The notes below the pieces were generated by a model. That model saw only the letters and a program-made list of their open reading frames with translations. It was not told the DNA's origin and made no database searches. The translations under genes were made by a program, and so were the position numbers. DNA of 64,000 nt. Source: Coraliomargarita algicola (GTDB lineage Bacteria > Verrucomicrobiota > Verrucomicrobiia > Opitutales > Coraliomargaritaceae). The stretch covers positions 1,488,001-1,552,000 of the forward strand of contig NZ_CP138858.1 of NCBI RefSeq assembly GCF_033878955.1. The letters are read 5' to 3'. Of this stretch, positions 21,318 to 30,736 are shown piece by piece (position 1 is the first letter of the stretch; the number at the start of each line of letters is the position of its first letter).

Positions 21318-24300
21318 CTAATTGCGTTTTAGGCGGTGTTCGATCTCCGCTAGCCCACAATAAAGCACGGGCACGACGAAAATGGTGATGATGGCCAGCA
21401 ACATGCCGCCAAAGGATGGGATGGCCATGGGCACCATGATATCGGAACCTCGCCCGACCGAAGTGAGCACTGGCAGCAGGGCCAAAATGGTGGTGGCACT
21501 GGTCATCATCGCCGGCCGGACGCGGCGATCGCCGGCTTCGACTGTCGCAGCCCGGATTTCTTCGATTGTCTTCGGATTCTTCTCTCGGAATATCTGTTGC
21601 AGGTAGGTGCAAACAATGACACCGTTATCCGTCGCAATACCGAAGAGTGCGAGGAAGCCGACCCACACAGCGACACTCAAGTTTATGGTGCCCATTTGAA
21701 AGAGCGCTCGAATATTGTGACCGAAGAGATCTATATTGAGGAACCAGGGCTGTCCATAAAGCCAGAGCATGATGAAGCCACCTGACCACGCAAAGAGGAT
21801 GCCGGAGAACACGAGGATCGTCGTCGAAATACGCTTGAACTGGAAATAGAGGATGAGCCAGATCGCGAAGAGTGCAATCGGTAGCACCACGCGTAGTTTC
21901 TTCTCGGCACGCACCTGATTCTCATAGCTACCTGTAAACTTATAACTCACCCCGGCAGGGATATTCAGCTCACCGCTTTCGATCTTCTGCTGTAGGAATT
22001 CTTGAGCCTGTTCGACGACTTCGACTTCGGCATAAGCGTCTTGCTTGTCGAAGATGACGTAACCGACCAGAAAGGTGTCCTCACTTTTAATCACTTGTGG
22101 CCCACGGATGTAATTCAGTGTGGCCAACTCACGCAGCGGTATTTGAGTGCCGTCGGGAGCCGCGACTAAAATACTTTCGATCGACTCGATATTGTCGCGG
22201 AGTTCACGCATGTAGCGCACACGCACGGGGTAACGTTCACGGCCTTCGACCGTCTGGGTGATGGGTTTACCGCCGACGGCAACTTCGATCACGTCTTGCA
22301 CCATCTTGATCTTGATGCCGTAGCGAGCGATGGCGTCGCGATCGATATCGATTTCCAGATACGGTTTACCGACGATGCGGTCGGCCAGCACGGCTTCGGC
22401 TTTGATCGAGGGCACTTGCTTTAAAAAAGCTTCCACATCCTGCGCCACCTGCTCCAGCGTCTCCAAATCGGGGCCATAGACTTTGAGCCCCATGGGTGCC
22501 CGCATGCCACTTTGTAACATCACGATACGAGCCGCAATCGGTTGGAGTTTAGGCGCCGAAGTCGTCCCTGGTATTTGTGCGGCTTTCACGATCTCGTCCC
22601 AGATGTCGTCCGGGCTTTTAATTTCGTCACGCCACTGGCGGAAGGGGCGACCGTCCTCATCGAGGATCAGTTCGTCGTTTGCATCGCGCTGAAACTCGTC
22701 CTGCGATTCATCATAGGCAAAGCTCAGTATACGACCGTCACCGTCGGTCATATACTCCGACTTATAATTGATGATCGTCTCGATCATTGAGATCGGAGCC
22801 GGATCGAGCGGGCTTTCCACCCGACCGAGCTTACCCACGGCACTTTCAACTTCAGGGATCGCATTGATCGCCATATCCTGCTTGCTCAACACGTCCATGA
22901 CTTCGCCAATGGACGCGTGTGGCATCGTAGTCGGCATGAGCAGGTAAGAGCCCTCATCGAGATCCGGCATAAACTCTTTCCCCAACCCAGGCACGGCGTG
23001 TGCCATCTTAACGTAGGGCTTTGAGTTTTGGACAGATTCGGGCAACCACCCGAAGAGGGCTCCGAAACCAAGCCAAACGGCAAAACCAAACACGATAATC
23101 AACGCACTAAAGCCAAGAAAGAGCATCTTAAGGCGCAGCAAAAATGCCAAAATGCGGGCATAGAATCGAATGAAGATATAGAAGAATCCCAGCAGCCCTC
23201 CCACCGTAATCAGGACGAAAAGAATATTGTGCAAATGCTGCTCAGGGCCGAGTGGTTTCCAATCGGCGGCGAGCCAAAACGCGACCAGTATCGCGACGAC
23301 GAAATTGAAGCTAAACAATGTTCCGCGCTGGACCTTTTCGGGCATTTTGGGACTGCTCAAATGGAATGCCGCAGTGGCCACGGCCAACAGGCCCAACCAC
23401 CAGGGAAACCAACTGATAAAGATGGCCGCCAAGAGGCCGATGACTCCAATGCCGCCCCACAGCCCAAGCTTGGCCAGATGCGATTTATAACGCCCTGCGA
23501 TAAACCAGTGTGCCAAGGGTGGAATAATCGTCAGAGCGACGACGATCGAGCCAATCAGTGCGAAGGTCTTGGTGTAAGCCAAGGGGCGAAACAATTTCCC
23601 CTCCGCGGCCTCCATGGTGAAGACCGGCAGGAAACTAATCACCGTCGTCAACACCGCGGTGACCACTGCACTGGCAACCTCCGTGCAGGCGCGATAGACG
23701 ACTTCCAGCCGACTTTCCTCAGGCGGCGCATCGTCGAGGTGCTTGAGTATATTTTCGATGAGAACCACGCCCATATCGACAATCGTGCCAATGGCGATCG
23801 CGATACCGGAAAGCGCAACGACGTTGGCATCCACGCCAAAGAGTTTCATGCCGATGAAGGAAAAAAGCACCGCCAGCGGGAGCACTCCGGAAATAAGCGA
23901 AGCACTGCGCAAGTGCATCACCATCAGCACAACGACGATAATGGTGACCAGTATCTGCTGGCGAACGGCATCTTCGAGAGTGCCTAAGGTTTCGTAAATC
24001 AGTCCAGTGCGGTCATAGAACGGTATGATCTCCACTTGACTCACGGTTCCGTCCGCAAGCGTCTTCTTAGGCAAGCCGGACGAAATCTCTGTAATCTTTT
24101 CTTTGATACCTTTGATTACCGCCAGCGGATTCTCTCCATAACGGGTGACGACGACGCCCCCGACGGCCTCCGCTCCGGCCTTGTCGAGCGCACCACGCCG
24201 TAGCGCAGGCCCGTATTCGATTTCAGCAACTTGTTCGAGTGTGATCGGCACATTATTGCGCTGCGTAATCACGGTCTTACGCAGATCGTCCAAATTCTCA

Positions 24301-25085
24301 ATAAAACCGAGTCCACGAATCACGTATTCGACCGCATTGATCTCAATCGTTCGCGCTCCGACATCCAGATTACTGCCGCGCACGGCATCAAAGACCTCAT
24401 GCAGCGCGATATTATACGTCCGCAAGGCATCCGGATCGACGTCGACTTGATACTCCTTGACGTAACCACCGATGGAGGCGACTTCCGCCACCCCATCCAC
24501 GCCTTGAAGTGCGTAGCGAACATACCAATCCTGAGTGCTACGGAGCTCGTCCAGGTCCCATCCTCCCGATGGCTCCCCGTCGGGGTTCATACCTTCAAGT
24601 GTATACCAGAAGACTTGTCCGAGTGCAGTGGCATCCGGCCCCAGTTGCGGCGAGACCCCTTGCGGCAAAGTGCCAGACGGAAGGCTATTCAACTTTTCGA
24701 GGATACGGCTGCGGGTCCAGTAGAACTCGGCATCGTCTTTGAAGATGATATAGATCGAAGAGAAGCCGAACATTGAATAACTGCGGATCGTCTTGACCTC
24801 GGGCAGGCCAAGGAGCGCCGTCGTCATCGGATACGTGATCTGATCTTCGATATCCTGCGGTGAGCGCCCCATCCATTCGGTGAAAACAATTTGTTGGTTT
24901 TCACCGATGTCGGGAATCGCGTCGACTGGCACAGGGTCACGCGGGAGCAGATCCGACTCCCAGTCGAAGGGCGCGACAGCGATGCCCCACAAGACCAATA
25001 CGACTGTGAAGAGAATGACGACCAGTTTGTTTTCTAAGCAGAAACGAATCAGGCCGTTGATTGGATTCGATGAATTATTGGCCAT
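21318..25085 (-). CDS. cusA: CusA/CzcA-type heavy-metal RND efflux pump
   Basis: Inner-membrane proton-driven exporter of the HME-RND family, about 1255 residues from the ATG at 25085 (MANNSSNPIN), somewhat longer than the usual 1040-1050 because of an extra membrane segment block around residues 500-690. It has the N-terminal helix (KLVVILFTVVLVLWGIAVAP), porter domains (AIPDIGENQQIVFTEWMG, QDIEDQITYPMTTALLGLPE) and twelve-helix core with GIAIAIGTIVDMGVVLIEN, the TM4 motif bearing the proton-relay acidic residues. The ATG overlaps the cusB stop by 11 bp, indicating translational coupling. Cu/Ag is more likely than Zn/Co given the CusB partner, but the ion is not proven. Confidence 0.93.
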   Translation of the reverse strand: MANNSSNPINGLIRFCLENKLVVILFTVVLVLWGIAVAPFDWESDLLPRDPVPVDAIPDIGENQQIVFTEWMGRSPQDIEDQITYPMTTALLGLPEVKTIRSYSMFGFSSIYIIFKDDAEFYWTRSRILEKLNSLPSGTLPQGVSPQLGPDATALGQVFWYTLEGMNPDGEPSGGWDLDELRSTQDWYVRYALQGVDGVAEVASIGGYVKEYQVDVDPDALRTYNIALHEVFDAVRGSNLDVGARTIEINAVEYVIRGLGFIENLDDLRKTVITQRNNVPITLEQVAEIEYGPALRRGALDKAGAEAVGGVVVTRYGENPLAVIKGIKEKITEISSGLPKKTLADGTVSQVEIIPFYDRTGLIYETLGTLEDAVRQQILVTIIVVVLMVMHLRSASLISGVLPLAVLFSFIGMKLFGVDANVVALSGIAIAIGTIVDMGVVLIENILKHLDDAPPEESRLEVVYRACTEVASAVVTAVLTTVISFLPVFTMEAAEGKLFRPLAYTKTFALIGSIVVALTIIPPLAHWFIAGRYKSHLAKLGLWGGIGVIGLLAAIFISWFPWWLGLLAVATAAFHLSSPKMPEKVQRGTLFSFNFVVAILVAFWLAADWKPLGPEQHLHNILFVLITVGGLLGFFYIFIRFYARILAFLLRLKMLFLGFSALIIVFGFAVWLGFGALFGWLPESVQNSKPYVKMAHAVPGLGKEFMPDLDEGSYLLMPTTMPHASIGEVMDVLSKQDMAINAIPEVESAVGKLGRVESPLDPAPISMIETIINYKSEYMTDGDGRILSFAYDESQDEFQRDANDELILDEDGRPFRQWRDEIKSPDDIWDEIVKAAQIPGTTSAPKLQPIAARIVMLQSGMRAPMGLKVYGPDLETLEQVAQDVEAFLKQVPSIKAEAVLADRIVGKPYLEIDIDRDAIARYGIKIKMVQDVIEVAVGGKPITQTVEGRERYPVRVRYMRELRDNIESIESILVAAPDGTQIPLRELATLNYIRGPQVIKSEDTFLVGYVIFDKQDAYAEVEVVEQAQEFLQQKIESGELNIPAGVSYKFTGSYENQVRAEKKLRVVLPIALFAIWLILYFQFKRISTTILVFSGILFAWSGGFIMLWLYGQPWFLNIDLFGHNIRALFQMGTINLSVAVWVGFLALFGIATDNGVIVCTYLQQIFREKNPKTIEEIRAATVEAGDRRVRPAMMTSATTILALLPVLTSVGRGSDIMVPMAIPSFGGMLLAIITIFVVPVLYCGLAEIEHRLKRN

Positions 25086-27027
25086 GGTTGTCGTGTCCGC
25101 TTTCACTTGCTGTAATCGTTTCTTTAACTTCGCCACACTGGAGCATCATGGCTCCGAAGTATGGGTTCTGTAGCGACTTACTGGCTTGTAGCCAATCCGC
25201 GCCCTGATTGTCGTTTGCCATAGGGCAGTTCATAATATAAAAGTCGCGATCGAAGGACGCAGGGTCGGTCTTGGCGGCGGCAATGAGTGCATTCGAGAGT
25301 GTATCAAAATATGGGATACGAAAGGCATCGAGCGTTTCTGCCGCCAGCATATCATGCAGCAGAGCCGGAAGGTCCCCGCTGTGGCCCGTGACTTCCATCA
25401 TCGCTTTGGCCTGTGCTTTGGCCAAAGCGAGATCGTCCCCAGCGAGGGCGGACTGCATCGCGAGATAAGGCTCCACCAACTGTGCTGCAAGGTCGCCTGC
25501 AATCTCAAGCATAGCCATGCCGCCATGCTGCGAGTGGTCGGTTTGGCCGCCAGCAGCTGCAGGTGCTGCAACAGGTGCTTCACTGCCATGATTATGCCCC
25601 GCTATGGGACCACTGCCTTGAGGGTTCATCATACTGGGTTTGGCTTGAATTTGCAGCGCACTGTCGATCTTGAAGGCTCCGTTAGTGACAACCCGCTCCC
25701 CTGTATCGAGCCCGGCAGCAACAAGAAAATAATCCCCTGCCCGAGGTCCTAGGACGACTTCTCGGCCCTCATAAGTCGGCCGTTCTGCATTGGGTTTTTC
25801 TACGTAAACAACAGCGCGTTTCCCCGTGCGCAGAACCGCAGAGCTCGGAACGATAATCGGTGCGGTTTCTACAGCATTGTCAACGTAGCCGAGCTCCTCT
25901 GCGCGAACCAGATCCATGCCGCAAACATCACACTGTCCAGGGCCGTCCTTAACGATTTCCGGATGCATCGGGCTAATCCATTTGCCCGCCATATCGGGCG
26001 CGTAGACCTTGCCCCCGTCCGCTAAACGAGATGCCACGATAGCACGCACAAACATTCCCGGCTTTAGTTTGGAATCAGGATTCGGCACGTTGACACGGAT
26101 CGACACCGTGCGTGTCTTCCGGTTCACTTCCGGCTCAATAAAAGCCACTTGCCCGTGAAAGATTTCACCTGGAATCGCTTCCACGGAAAAGGAGACGTCC
26201 TGACCGTAGCGGAGCCAAGGTAGGTCCGATTCGTAGGCATCCAGATACGCCCAAAGACGGCTTAGGTCCACAATCTTAAACAGTGACTCACCCGTTTTCA
26301 CGTAATCGCCTTCCTTCACGTGCTTAGCCACCACAACACCGCCGATGGGTGCTTTCAGGATAAAATGATCTTTCGCTTCGCCGCTCTCAAGGATGGCATC
26401 GATCTGCTCGGGAACGAGATCCCACAGCCGAAGCTTTTCGCGGGCAGCACGGGTGATCGAGCTGTTGGGATCGGCGCGATAGGAGGTCAGTAGTTCACGC
26501 TGAGCGGAAAGTAGATCTGGACTATACACCTTGGCGAGGTGATCCCCTTTAGCGACAGGTATGCCCGTATAGTTGACAAACAATTCGTCGATCCGAGCGG
26601 GGAAACGAGCGGTCAGCGATTTCTCCAGTGTTTCATCGTAGTCGAGTTTCCCGACCAAGCGTATTTCAGCTTCCGGATAGTCTTGGACGACGGCGCTGGT
26701 TTGAATCTCCGCCAAGGCGCGGGAACTTTCGCTCATACTCATGGTGCGCGGTCCATCATCCGCGCCCGAATCATTTTCCAACGGTATTAAGTTCATGCCA
26801 CAGATAGGACAGTCGCCCGGCTCGGGTTGCTGAATTTGCGGGTGCATCGAGCAAGTCCAAATCGTCGGCTCGGCGGCTTCCGCCGACTGCGCAGATGCCG
26901 CGCCCCCGGCAGCATGGTTATGGCTCTCGGGGCTGGACTGTGTCAGTCGCCCCACTCCGATACCAATGATGAGAGCGGCCACTGCAGTGCCAGTTATAGT
27001 AAAAATTAATTGCTTATTCATTCTCAT
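25075..27027 (-). CDS. cusB: CusB-type periplasmic adaptor with metal-binding and DUF3347 domains
   Basis: Membrane-fusion adaptor, 650 residues. After an N-terminal membrane anchor comes a heavy-metal-binding domain (CSMHPQIQQPEPGDCPICGM, about residues 59-78), then barrel-sandwich and hairpin domains (KGDHLAKVYSPDLLSAQREL, IGGVVVAKHVKEGDYV). A second metal-binding insert follows (SPMHPEIVKDGPGQCDVCGM), and finally a C-terminal DUF3347 domain (NCPMANDNQGADWLQASK, NPYFGAMMLQCG). It bridges CusA and the outer-membrane channel and may hand metal to the pump. It sits between cusC (19 bp upstream) and cusA (overlapping). Two metal-binding inserts plus DUF3347 is a rich set of soft-metal ligands for one adaptor. 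Confidence 0.92.
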   Translation of the reverse strand: MRMNKQLIFTITGTAVAALIIGIGVGRLTQSSPESHNHAAGGAASAQSAEAAEPTIWTCSMHPQIQQPEPGDCPICGMNLIPLENDSGADDGPRTMSMSESSRALAEIQTSAVVQDYPEAEIRLVGKLDYDETLEKSLTARFPARIDELFVNYTGIPVAKGDHLAKVYSPDLLSAQRELLTSYRADPNSSITRAAREKLRLWDLVPEQIDAILESGEAKDHFILKAPIGGVVVAKHVKEGDYVKTGESLFKIVDLSRLWAYLDAYESDLPWLRYGQDVSFSVEAIPGEIFHGQVAFIEPEVNRKTRTVSIRVNVPNPDSKLKPGMFVRAIVASRLADGGKVYAPDMAGKWISPMHPEIVKDGPGQCDVCGMDLVRAEELGYVDNAVETAPIIVPSSAVLRTGKRAVVYVEKPNAERPTYEGREVVLGPRAGDYFLVAAGLDTGERVVTNGAFKIDSALQIQAKPSMMNPQGSGPIAGHNHGSEAPVAAPAAAGGQTDHSQHGGMAMLEIAGDLAAQLVEPYLAMQSALAGDDLALAKAQAKAMMEVTGHSGDLPALLHDMLAAETLDAFRIPYFDTLSNALIAAAKTDPASFDRDFYIMNCPMANDNQGADWLQASKSLQNPYFGAMMLQCGEVKETITASESGHDNHGQ

Positions 27028-27046
27028 CAGTTGCGTAAAAAGTGCC

Positions 27047-28351
27047 CTACATATTGTGGTTGGCTAAAGTTTGGATGACGACGCGTTGTTGCGAAGCATC
27101 CGCAGCAGCCCGCCAGTAGAGCAGCTGCAAATCCAGTAAGGATCGCTCACTGTCGATCAGCTCCAAGATGCCAGTGCGTCCGTTTTGATAACTCTCGCGT
27201 GTATTTTCGACCGCCTGCTCTGCCAGCCCCAACAGTTCTTCACCATAGAGCGCCAGCCTGCGGTTGGCATCTGCTAAAAGAGCCAGACTTGCGCTCAACT
27301 CCGCACGAAGTGCATTGTAGCGATTCTCATATTCGTGTTCAGACGAACGCTTGTTGGCCAGCGCTTCCGCCTTGCCTGCATCATATTTGCCAATCCAAAT
27401 AGGGATATTGACGGCAACCGTCACGCCCCACGGATCATTCCCCGCATCCGGAGTCGTGGGGTTCACTTCAGGGTCTCCGATTTGGATATAATTAATGCCC
27501 AAAGTAATATCTGGATAGCTCTCCAAGCGGGCGATTTCACGGCGGGCTTCCGCGCTCGCGACTTTGCGTTTCAGCATTTGCAACTCAGGGTTACTCGCGC
27601 GGATCGCTTGAACCAATGCAGGCCCATTTAAAGATACCGGCTTAGGTGCTTCCCATTCGGGCCATGCCAACAGCGAAGTTTCGGATAGCGCCAACAGTTC
27701 ACTTAACTGGGCCGATTGGGCCACACGCTTTTGAGTGAGCGACTGCAGCCGGTCGTCAATTTTACCGATCTCCACTTTGAGACGCAGCAAGGCGTTGATC
27801 TCTCCCCCGGCACGGACTTTCTCTTCAACGACGGGCTCCAACTCGCGCAACAAATCCCGATTCTCGCGAGTCAGGCGAATCGCCTCTTCAGTATAGCCGT
27901 ATTCGTAGAACCCTAGTGAAACAGTGCGCGCAAGCATCAGATGCTGGCTCTGATAGGCATACCAAAGTGCCTCCGCATCGGCAGAGGCCGCCGCTTCACG
28001 GCTGCTCAATTTGCCAAACCACGGAATGCGCTGACTCAGCATCAGGACATTTTCCTGAGGGCCCGTCCGCGTCTGCACCGATTCCACAAAACTCGTGATT
28101 TGAAACATCGGATCTGGCAGCGCGGACACCTGTGGGATACGCTGCATGGCCGCTTCGTAGCGTCGCTCAAAAGCTTTGAGCTGTGGATTCGCGATTTGCG
28201 CCTGCCTCAAGTAGTCTTCCAACGAAACCAAGGTTTGAGCCTGCGGAGGCTCGCTTGCATCGGAAGCCTGCAAAACAGGCGCAGCGATGGCACACGCCAC
28301 CACTGCTCCAATGCGAGTAACCGCACAGTATTTACGAAATATTTGCTTCAT
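27047..28351 (-). CDS. cusC: CusC/TolC-type outer-membrane efflux protein
   Basis: Outer-membrane factor of the tripartite pump, about 434 residues from the ATG at 28351 (MKQIFRKYCA). It has a signal peptide (IGAVVACAIAAPVLQA) and two long helical repeats of the OEP family (LRQAQIANPQLKAFERRYEA; ADANRRLALYGEELLGLAEQ), ending in LLYWRAAADASQQR. It is the first gene of the cusC-cusB-cusA-DUF3347 transcription unit. The region upstream is the accessory island, so the original promoter context may have been disturbed. Confidence 0.9.
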   Translation of the reverse strand: MKQIFRKYCAVTRIGAVVACAIAAPVLQASDASEPPQAQTLVSLEDYLRQAQIANPQLKAFERRYEAAMQRIPQVSALPDPMFQITSFVESVQTRTGPQENVLMLSQRIPWFGKLSSREAAASADAEALWYAYQSQHLMLARTVSLGFYEYGYTEEAIRLTRENRDLLRELEPVVEEKVRAGGEINALLRLKVEIGKIDDRLQSLTQKRVAQSAQLSELLALSETSLLAWPEWEAPKPVSLNGPALVQAIRASNPELQMLKRKVASAEARREIARLESYPDITLGINYIQIGDPEVNPTTPDAGNDPWGVTVAVNIPIWIGKYDAGKAEALANKRSSEHEYENRYNALRAELSASLALLADANRRLALYGEELLGLAEQAVENTRESYQNGRTGILELIDSERSLLDLQLLYWRAAADASQQRVVIQTLANHNM

Positions 28352-28406
28352 CTTATGCGCTCTTAAACGCAAAAGAACTCAGAAACCCTCAATTTTTTAG
28401 AGGAAA

Positions 28407-28682
28407 TTATTCTTCACAGAATACAGCGTTTACCCCACCCTCTTCTTCAATGGGACCTCTAGATGGCCAACGCCCCGTATCAGGGACATAATATCTAAAG
28501 CCGTAATAAAACATACCCGACGCGGTTTCGTCGTAGCCGTGCCCGTTTTCTCGGCGCGGCCACTGGCCTGAGAGCCGATTTGCTGGGCGCGATTTCCCGT
28601 TTTCGCCAAAAAAATTCCCGACGCGTTTTTTCAAACCGAGTGCGGGAGTTTCGGGGGCAAAGTTTTCGTTCAGGGCGACCAT
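28407..28682 (-). pseudogene. Orphan RHS tip 1 (fragment)
   Basis: The reading frame from ATG 28682 (MVALNENFAPETPALG) leads into the RHS core end: ASGMFYYGFRYYVPDTGRWP, then SRGPIEEEGG. It stops soon after, so no toxin domain follows. The N-terminal part is not RHS repeat sequence but a leader shared with tip 2 (31470): VALN, then K-RVG-FF, then RPA-R. It lies immediately downstream of the Doc toxin gene, as tip 2 lies downstream of the ParE-like gene. It is likely a displaced, non-functional tip or cassette end. Confidence 0.75.
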
Positions 28683-28770
28683 GATAACGGCCTCAAAAGT
28701 GAACGCGGCCACCGCTCAAAGCAAAGCCTTTTCCTGCGACCGATCCAACGCAAAGGCGGCTAAAGATAAA

Positions 28771-29151
28771 TTAGGCGGTGAGCTCACGCAGCAAAGCTGC
28801 CACTCCTGCACGATCCATTTCGCCGGTCGCGACAGCAATCAGTGCTTCGTGGATACGCATCGAGTCGCCGGTAATCGGATAGCCGTTTGCGTCGAGGAAC
28901 ACGATTGCGGAAGCGGCTCCCGTGCGTTTGTTGCCATCAAGGAAGGCCTGAGCCTGTGCGATATGCACGCAATAAGCCGCAGCCATATCGAACAAGTCGC
29001 CCTGATCGTAACAGAAGATATTCTTCGGATGATGAACGGCGGATTCAAAGGCGTTACGGTCACGCAAACCTTCGCTGCCCCCGAAGCGTTGCAGTGACAT
29101 GGTATGCAACTTCTCAACGTCTTCGACGCGCAAAAAGAGAGGTTCGTCCAT
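28771..29151 (-). CDS. Doc/Fic-family toxin with altered active-site histidine
   Basis: Death-on-curing type toxin, 126 residues; canonical Doc phosphorylates EF-Tu and stops translation. The Fic core is present as Q68-A-F-L-D-G-N-K-R-T (canonical HxFx[D/N]xNKR), so the catalytic histidine is glutamine while the Asp, Asn, Lys and Arg are kept. Other Doc features are the N-terminal FLRVEDVEKLHTMSLQRFGG and a C-terminal helical region. Its ATG overlaps the antitoxin stop by one base (TAATG). It may be a different enzyme activity or an inactivated toxin. Confidence 0.85.
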   Translation of the reverse strand: MDEPLFLRVEDVEKLHTMSLQRFGGSEGLRDRNAFESAVHHPKNIFCYDQGDLFDMAAAYCVHIAQAQAFLDGNKRTGAASAIVFLDANGYPITGDSMRIHEALIAVATGEMDRAGVAALLRELTA

Positions 29152-29351
29152 TACTGAGCGAGCTTTTCAAACAAAGGCGCATGCTCACGGAACACTTTGT
29201 CTGCGGTCTTTTCGACAACAGCGCTGTCGATGTAACGAACCTGCTTCGTGCCCTTGAGTGCTTCCACGAACTCAACGACCTTCCCCTTTTCGTTTTCGGG
29301 AAGACGTGCGATTTCCTGGATAATTTCTGCTGCGTTCATGTTGCTTAACAT
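29151..29351 (-). CDS. Antitoxin of the Doc module
   Basis: About 66 residues from ATG 29351 (MLSNMNAAEIIQEIARLP); an ATG four codons later is also possible. It is a small helical, charged protein whose first 30 residues resemble the antitoxin at 31827 (MLENMNVAQVIEEIDAL), while the rest differs. The 19-bp spacer to the integrase tail upstream is also conserved between the two loci, which supports the 29351 start. It is expected to neutralise the overlapping downstream Doc protein and perhaps to bind its own promoter. Confidence 0.75.
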   Translation of the reverse strand: MLSNMNAAEIIQEIARLPENEKGKVVEFVEALKGTKQVRYIDSAVVEKTADKVFREHAPLFEKLAQ

Positions 29352-29370
29352 GGCTATATTTCGGGATTCT

Positions 29371-29629
29371 TCAAGCTTGAAGATTCGATGATGGATGCGT
29401 TCTTGCGTGGACTTCACGAAGCGCTCTGATCGCCACTTCCGTATAAATCTGCGTGGTGTCGAGCCGTGCGTGTCCAAGTAGTTGCTGTATCAAGCGGATG
29501 TCCGCGCCGTTCTCAAGCATGCGCGTCGCGCAGCTGTGGCGGAATAAGTGACAACTGCCAGTTTTGCCGATATCGGCGGACTTGACCGTTTTCGTTACCC
29601 AGTTGCCGACGTAAGTTGAGCTCATGCAC
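29371..29629 (-). pseudogene. Tyrosine recombinase C-terminal tail 1
   Basis: Only the last ~85 residues of a phage-type/XerC-like integrase remain. They include HLFRHSCATRMLENGADIR, with the catalytic H-x-x-R, then LLGHARLDTTQIYT, with the catalytic histidine and nucleophile tyrosine. The N-terminal DNA-binding domain and first catalytic arginine are missing. The 5' boundary lies near 29629, where sequence of the divergent plus-strand gene begins. It ends 19 bp before the antitoxin start, exactly as the second tail does at 32065. Confidence 0.85.
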
Positions 29630-30068
29630 TCCCCGTAACTACATCCGAGACCACTTCTATGAAAAGGGCACACAAAGCTTCCACAGGGATCGTAGACAGT
29701 TGCTACGCGCCCTCACATGGCCTGCCGCCTGGCTCGACAACCAAGCCCTCATCATCACACCTGAGGACTACAACCGACTCCTGCTCAAAAAACTCAGGCA
29801 GATCCAACGGCACGGCAATCCCGCGCAATACAGAGCCTACTTCCCAAAATACCTCATGAAGGCACTGCAAGATCACTGCCGTCATCACAAGCAGGACATC
29901 TACCTCAAACTCAAACACGCCAGTTACACCTTCGACTATCTGGCCAAAAACATCAAACAGGCAGAGCAAAACCAGCACACACAAACCATGGCCGCAGCAC
30001 ACCAGATACTGCGCCAAAATCAGCGTAGCCAAAAGACAAACACACAACAAATGACACTCGGCTTGTAA
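29616..30068 (+). CDS. Hypothetical protein, probably 5'-truncated
   Basis: An open frame of 150 residues with no ATG near its start (first usable codon TTG at 29616). The body RALTWPAAWLDNQALIITPE, then ARHGNP-like QRHGNPAQYRAYFPKY, looks like a real, basic, helical protein. I have a weak memory of such proteins next to integrases but cannot name a function. The C-terminus ends QQMTLGL, faintly like a sliding-clamp-binding motif. Its 5' end overlaps the boundary of the integrase tail on the other strand, which suggests the original start was lost in a rearrangement. Confidence 0.5.
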   Translation: MSSCTPRNYIRDHFYEKGTQSFHRDRRQLLRALTWPAAWLDNQALIITPEDYNRLLLKKLRQIQRHGNPAQYRAYFPKYLMKALQDHCRHHKQDIYLKLKHASYTFDYLAKNIKQAEQNQHTQTMAAAHQILRQNQRSQKTNTQQMTLGL

Positions 30069-30259
30069 CATCCGAACAAAACAGCAACCGGGCACTCCAC
30101 ATCGGAGTGCCCCTCACATCGTAAACTCAAATCCAAGTATGACCTACACGGCTAACTTTACTTCCAGCAAACTGGGATTTTGCAAAAAAGCTTATGATCG
30201 CAAATCGGCAAAAATGGTCGGTCTTAATTCGGCACGTAACAAGTTCCTTTGGTGCCATT
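30069..30259. other. Non-coding gap inside the accessory island
   Basis: No supported gene. A short inverted element, GGGCACTCC...GGAGTGCCCC (about 30088-30113), directly after the stop of the plus-strand gene could act as its terminator, though no clear T run follows. Confidence 0.4.
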
Positions 30260-30736
30260 TCAGTTCCCCTCAGCGACAACCGAAGCGTAACCTACTATGT
30301 TTTCACAGGAAAGAGCACCCCAGAATCGACTATCCCACGAATTTTCAAGATTATCTCCCATGACAAAAAAGCTCTCATCATCCAACTTCACAGACTTAAA
30401 CGTCCCATAATCTGCCACTGAATCAAGCGAGACTATTTCACTACTGTCCAGCTTAACTCCATCTATTAGAATCTCTTTATTTTCAACTTCGACCTTCTCT
30501 CCTGGGAGTCCCCAAACACGCATGACAAAATACCTTTCCTCGTCCGTAGTGGGGTCGAAAAATAGAATAAGGTCGTATCTTTCAATTTCACTACATCTGC
30601 CGTCAATAGGTACAACACTAAGCTTGTCTCCATCTTGAATAGTTGGAGACATGGTAGAGCCGATGTTTTCGTAAACTCGACTTTCAGAGCAACCAAACAA
30701 TAGCAGGCTACAAAGTAAAATCAGGTAATTATTCAT
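30260..30736 (-). CDS. Lipoprotein with degenerate signal-peptidase-I (S26) fold
   Basis: 158 residues from ATG 30736. A lipobox LLLFGC (Cys16) predicts a lipoprotein. The body follows signal peptidase I boxes: IGSTMSPTIQDGDKL (residues 26-39), VMRVWGLPGEKVEV (71-84) and MGDNLENSWDSRFWG (126-140). In box B the residue directly before the Met, where LepB has the nucleophile serine, is Thr28 (Ser27 is shifted by one). In box D the lysine general base is Met72. Normal peptidase activity is therefore unlikely. Its ATG overlaps the TGA of the RHS tip by one base, the arrangement expected for a toxin-immunity pair. Confidence 0.75.
   Translation of the reverse strand: MNNYLILLCSLLLFGCSESRVYENIGSTMSPTIQDGDKLSVVPIDGRCSEIERYDLILFFDPTTDEERYFVMRVWGLPGEKVEVENKEILIDGVKLDSSEIVSLDSVADYGTFKSVKLDDESFFVMGDNLENSWDSRFWGALSCENIVGYASVVAEGN

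Noticed and set aside
23028..23987. 319-codon plus-strand frame
   Set aside because: Antisense to cusA; rich in Gln/Asp/His as expected from reading membrane-protein codons backwards.
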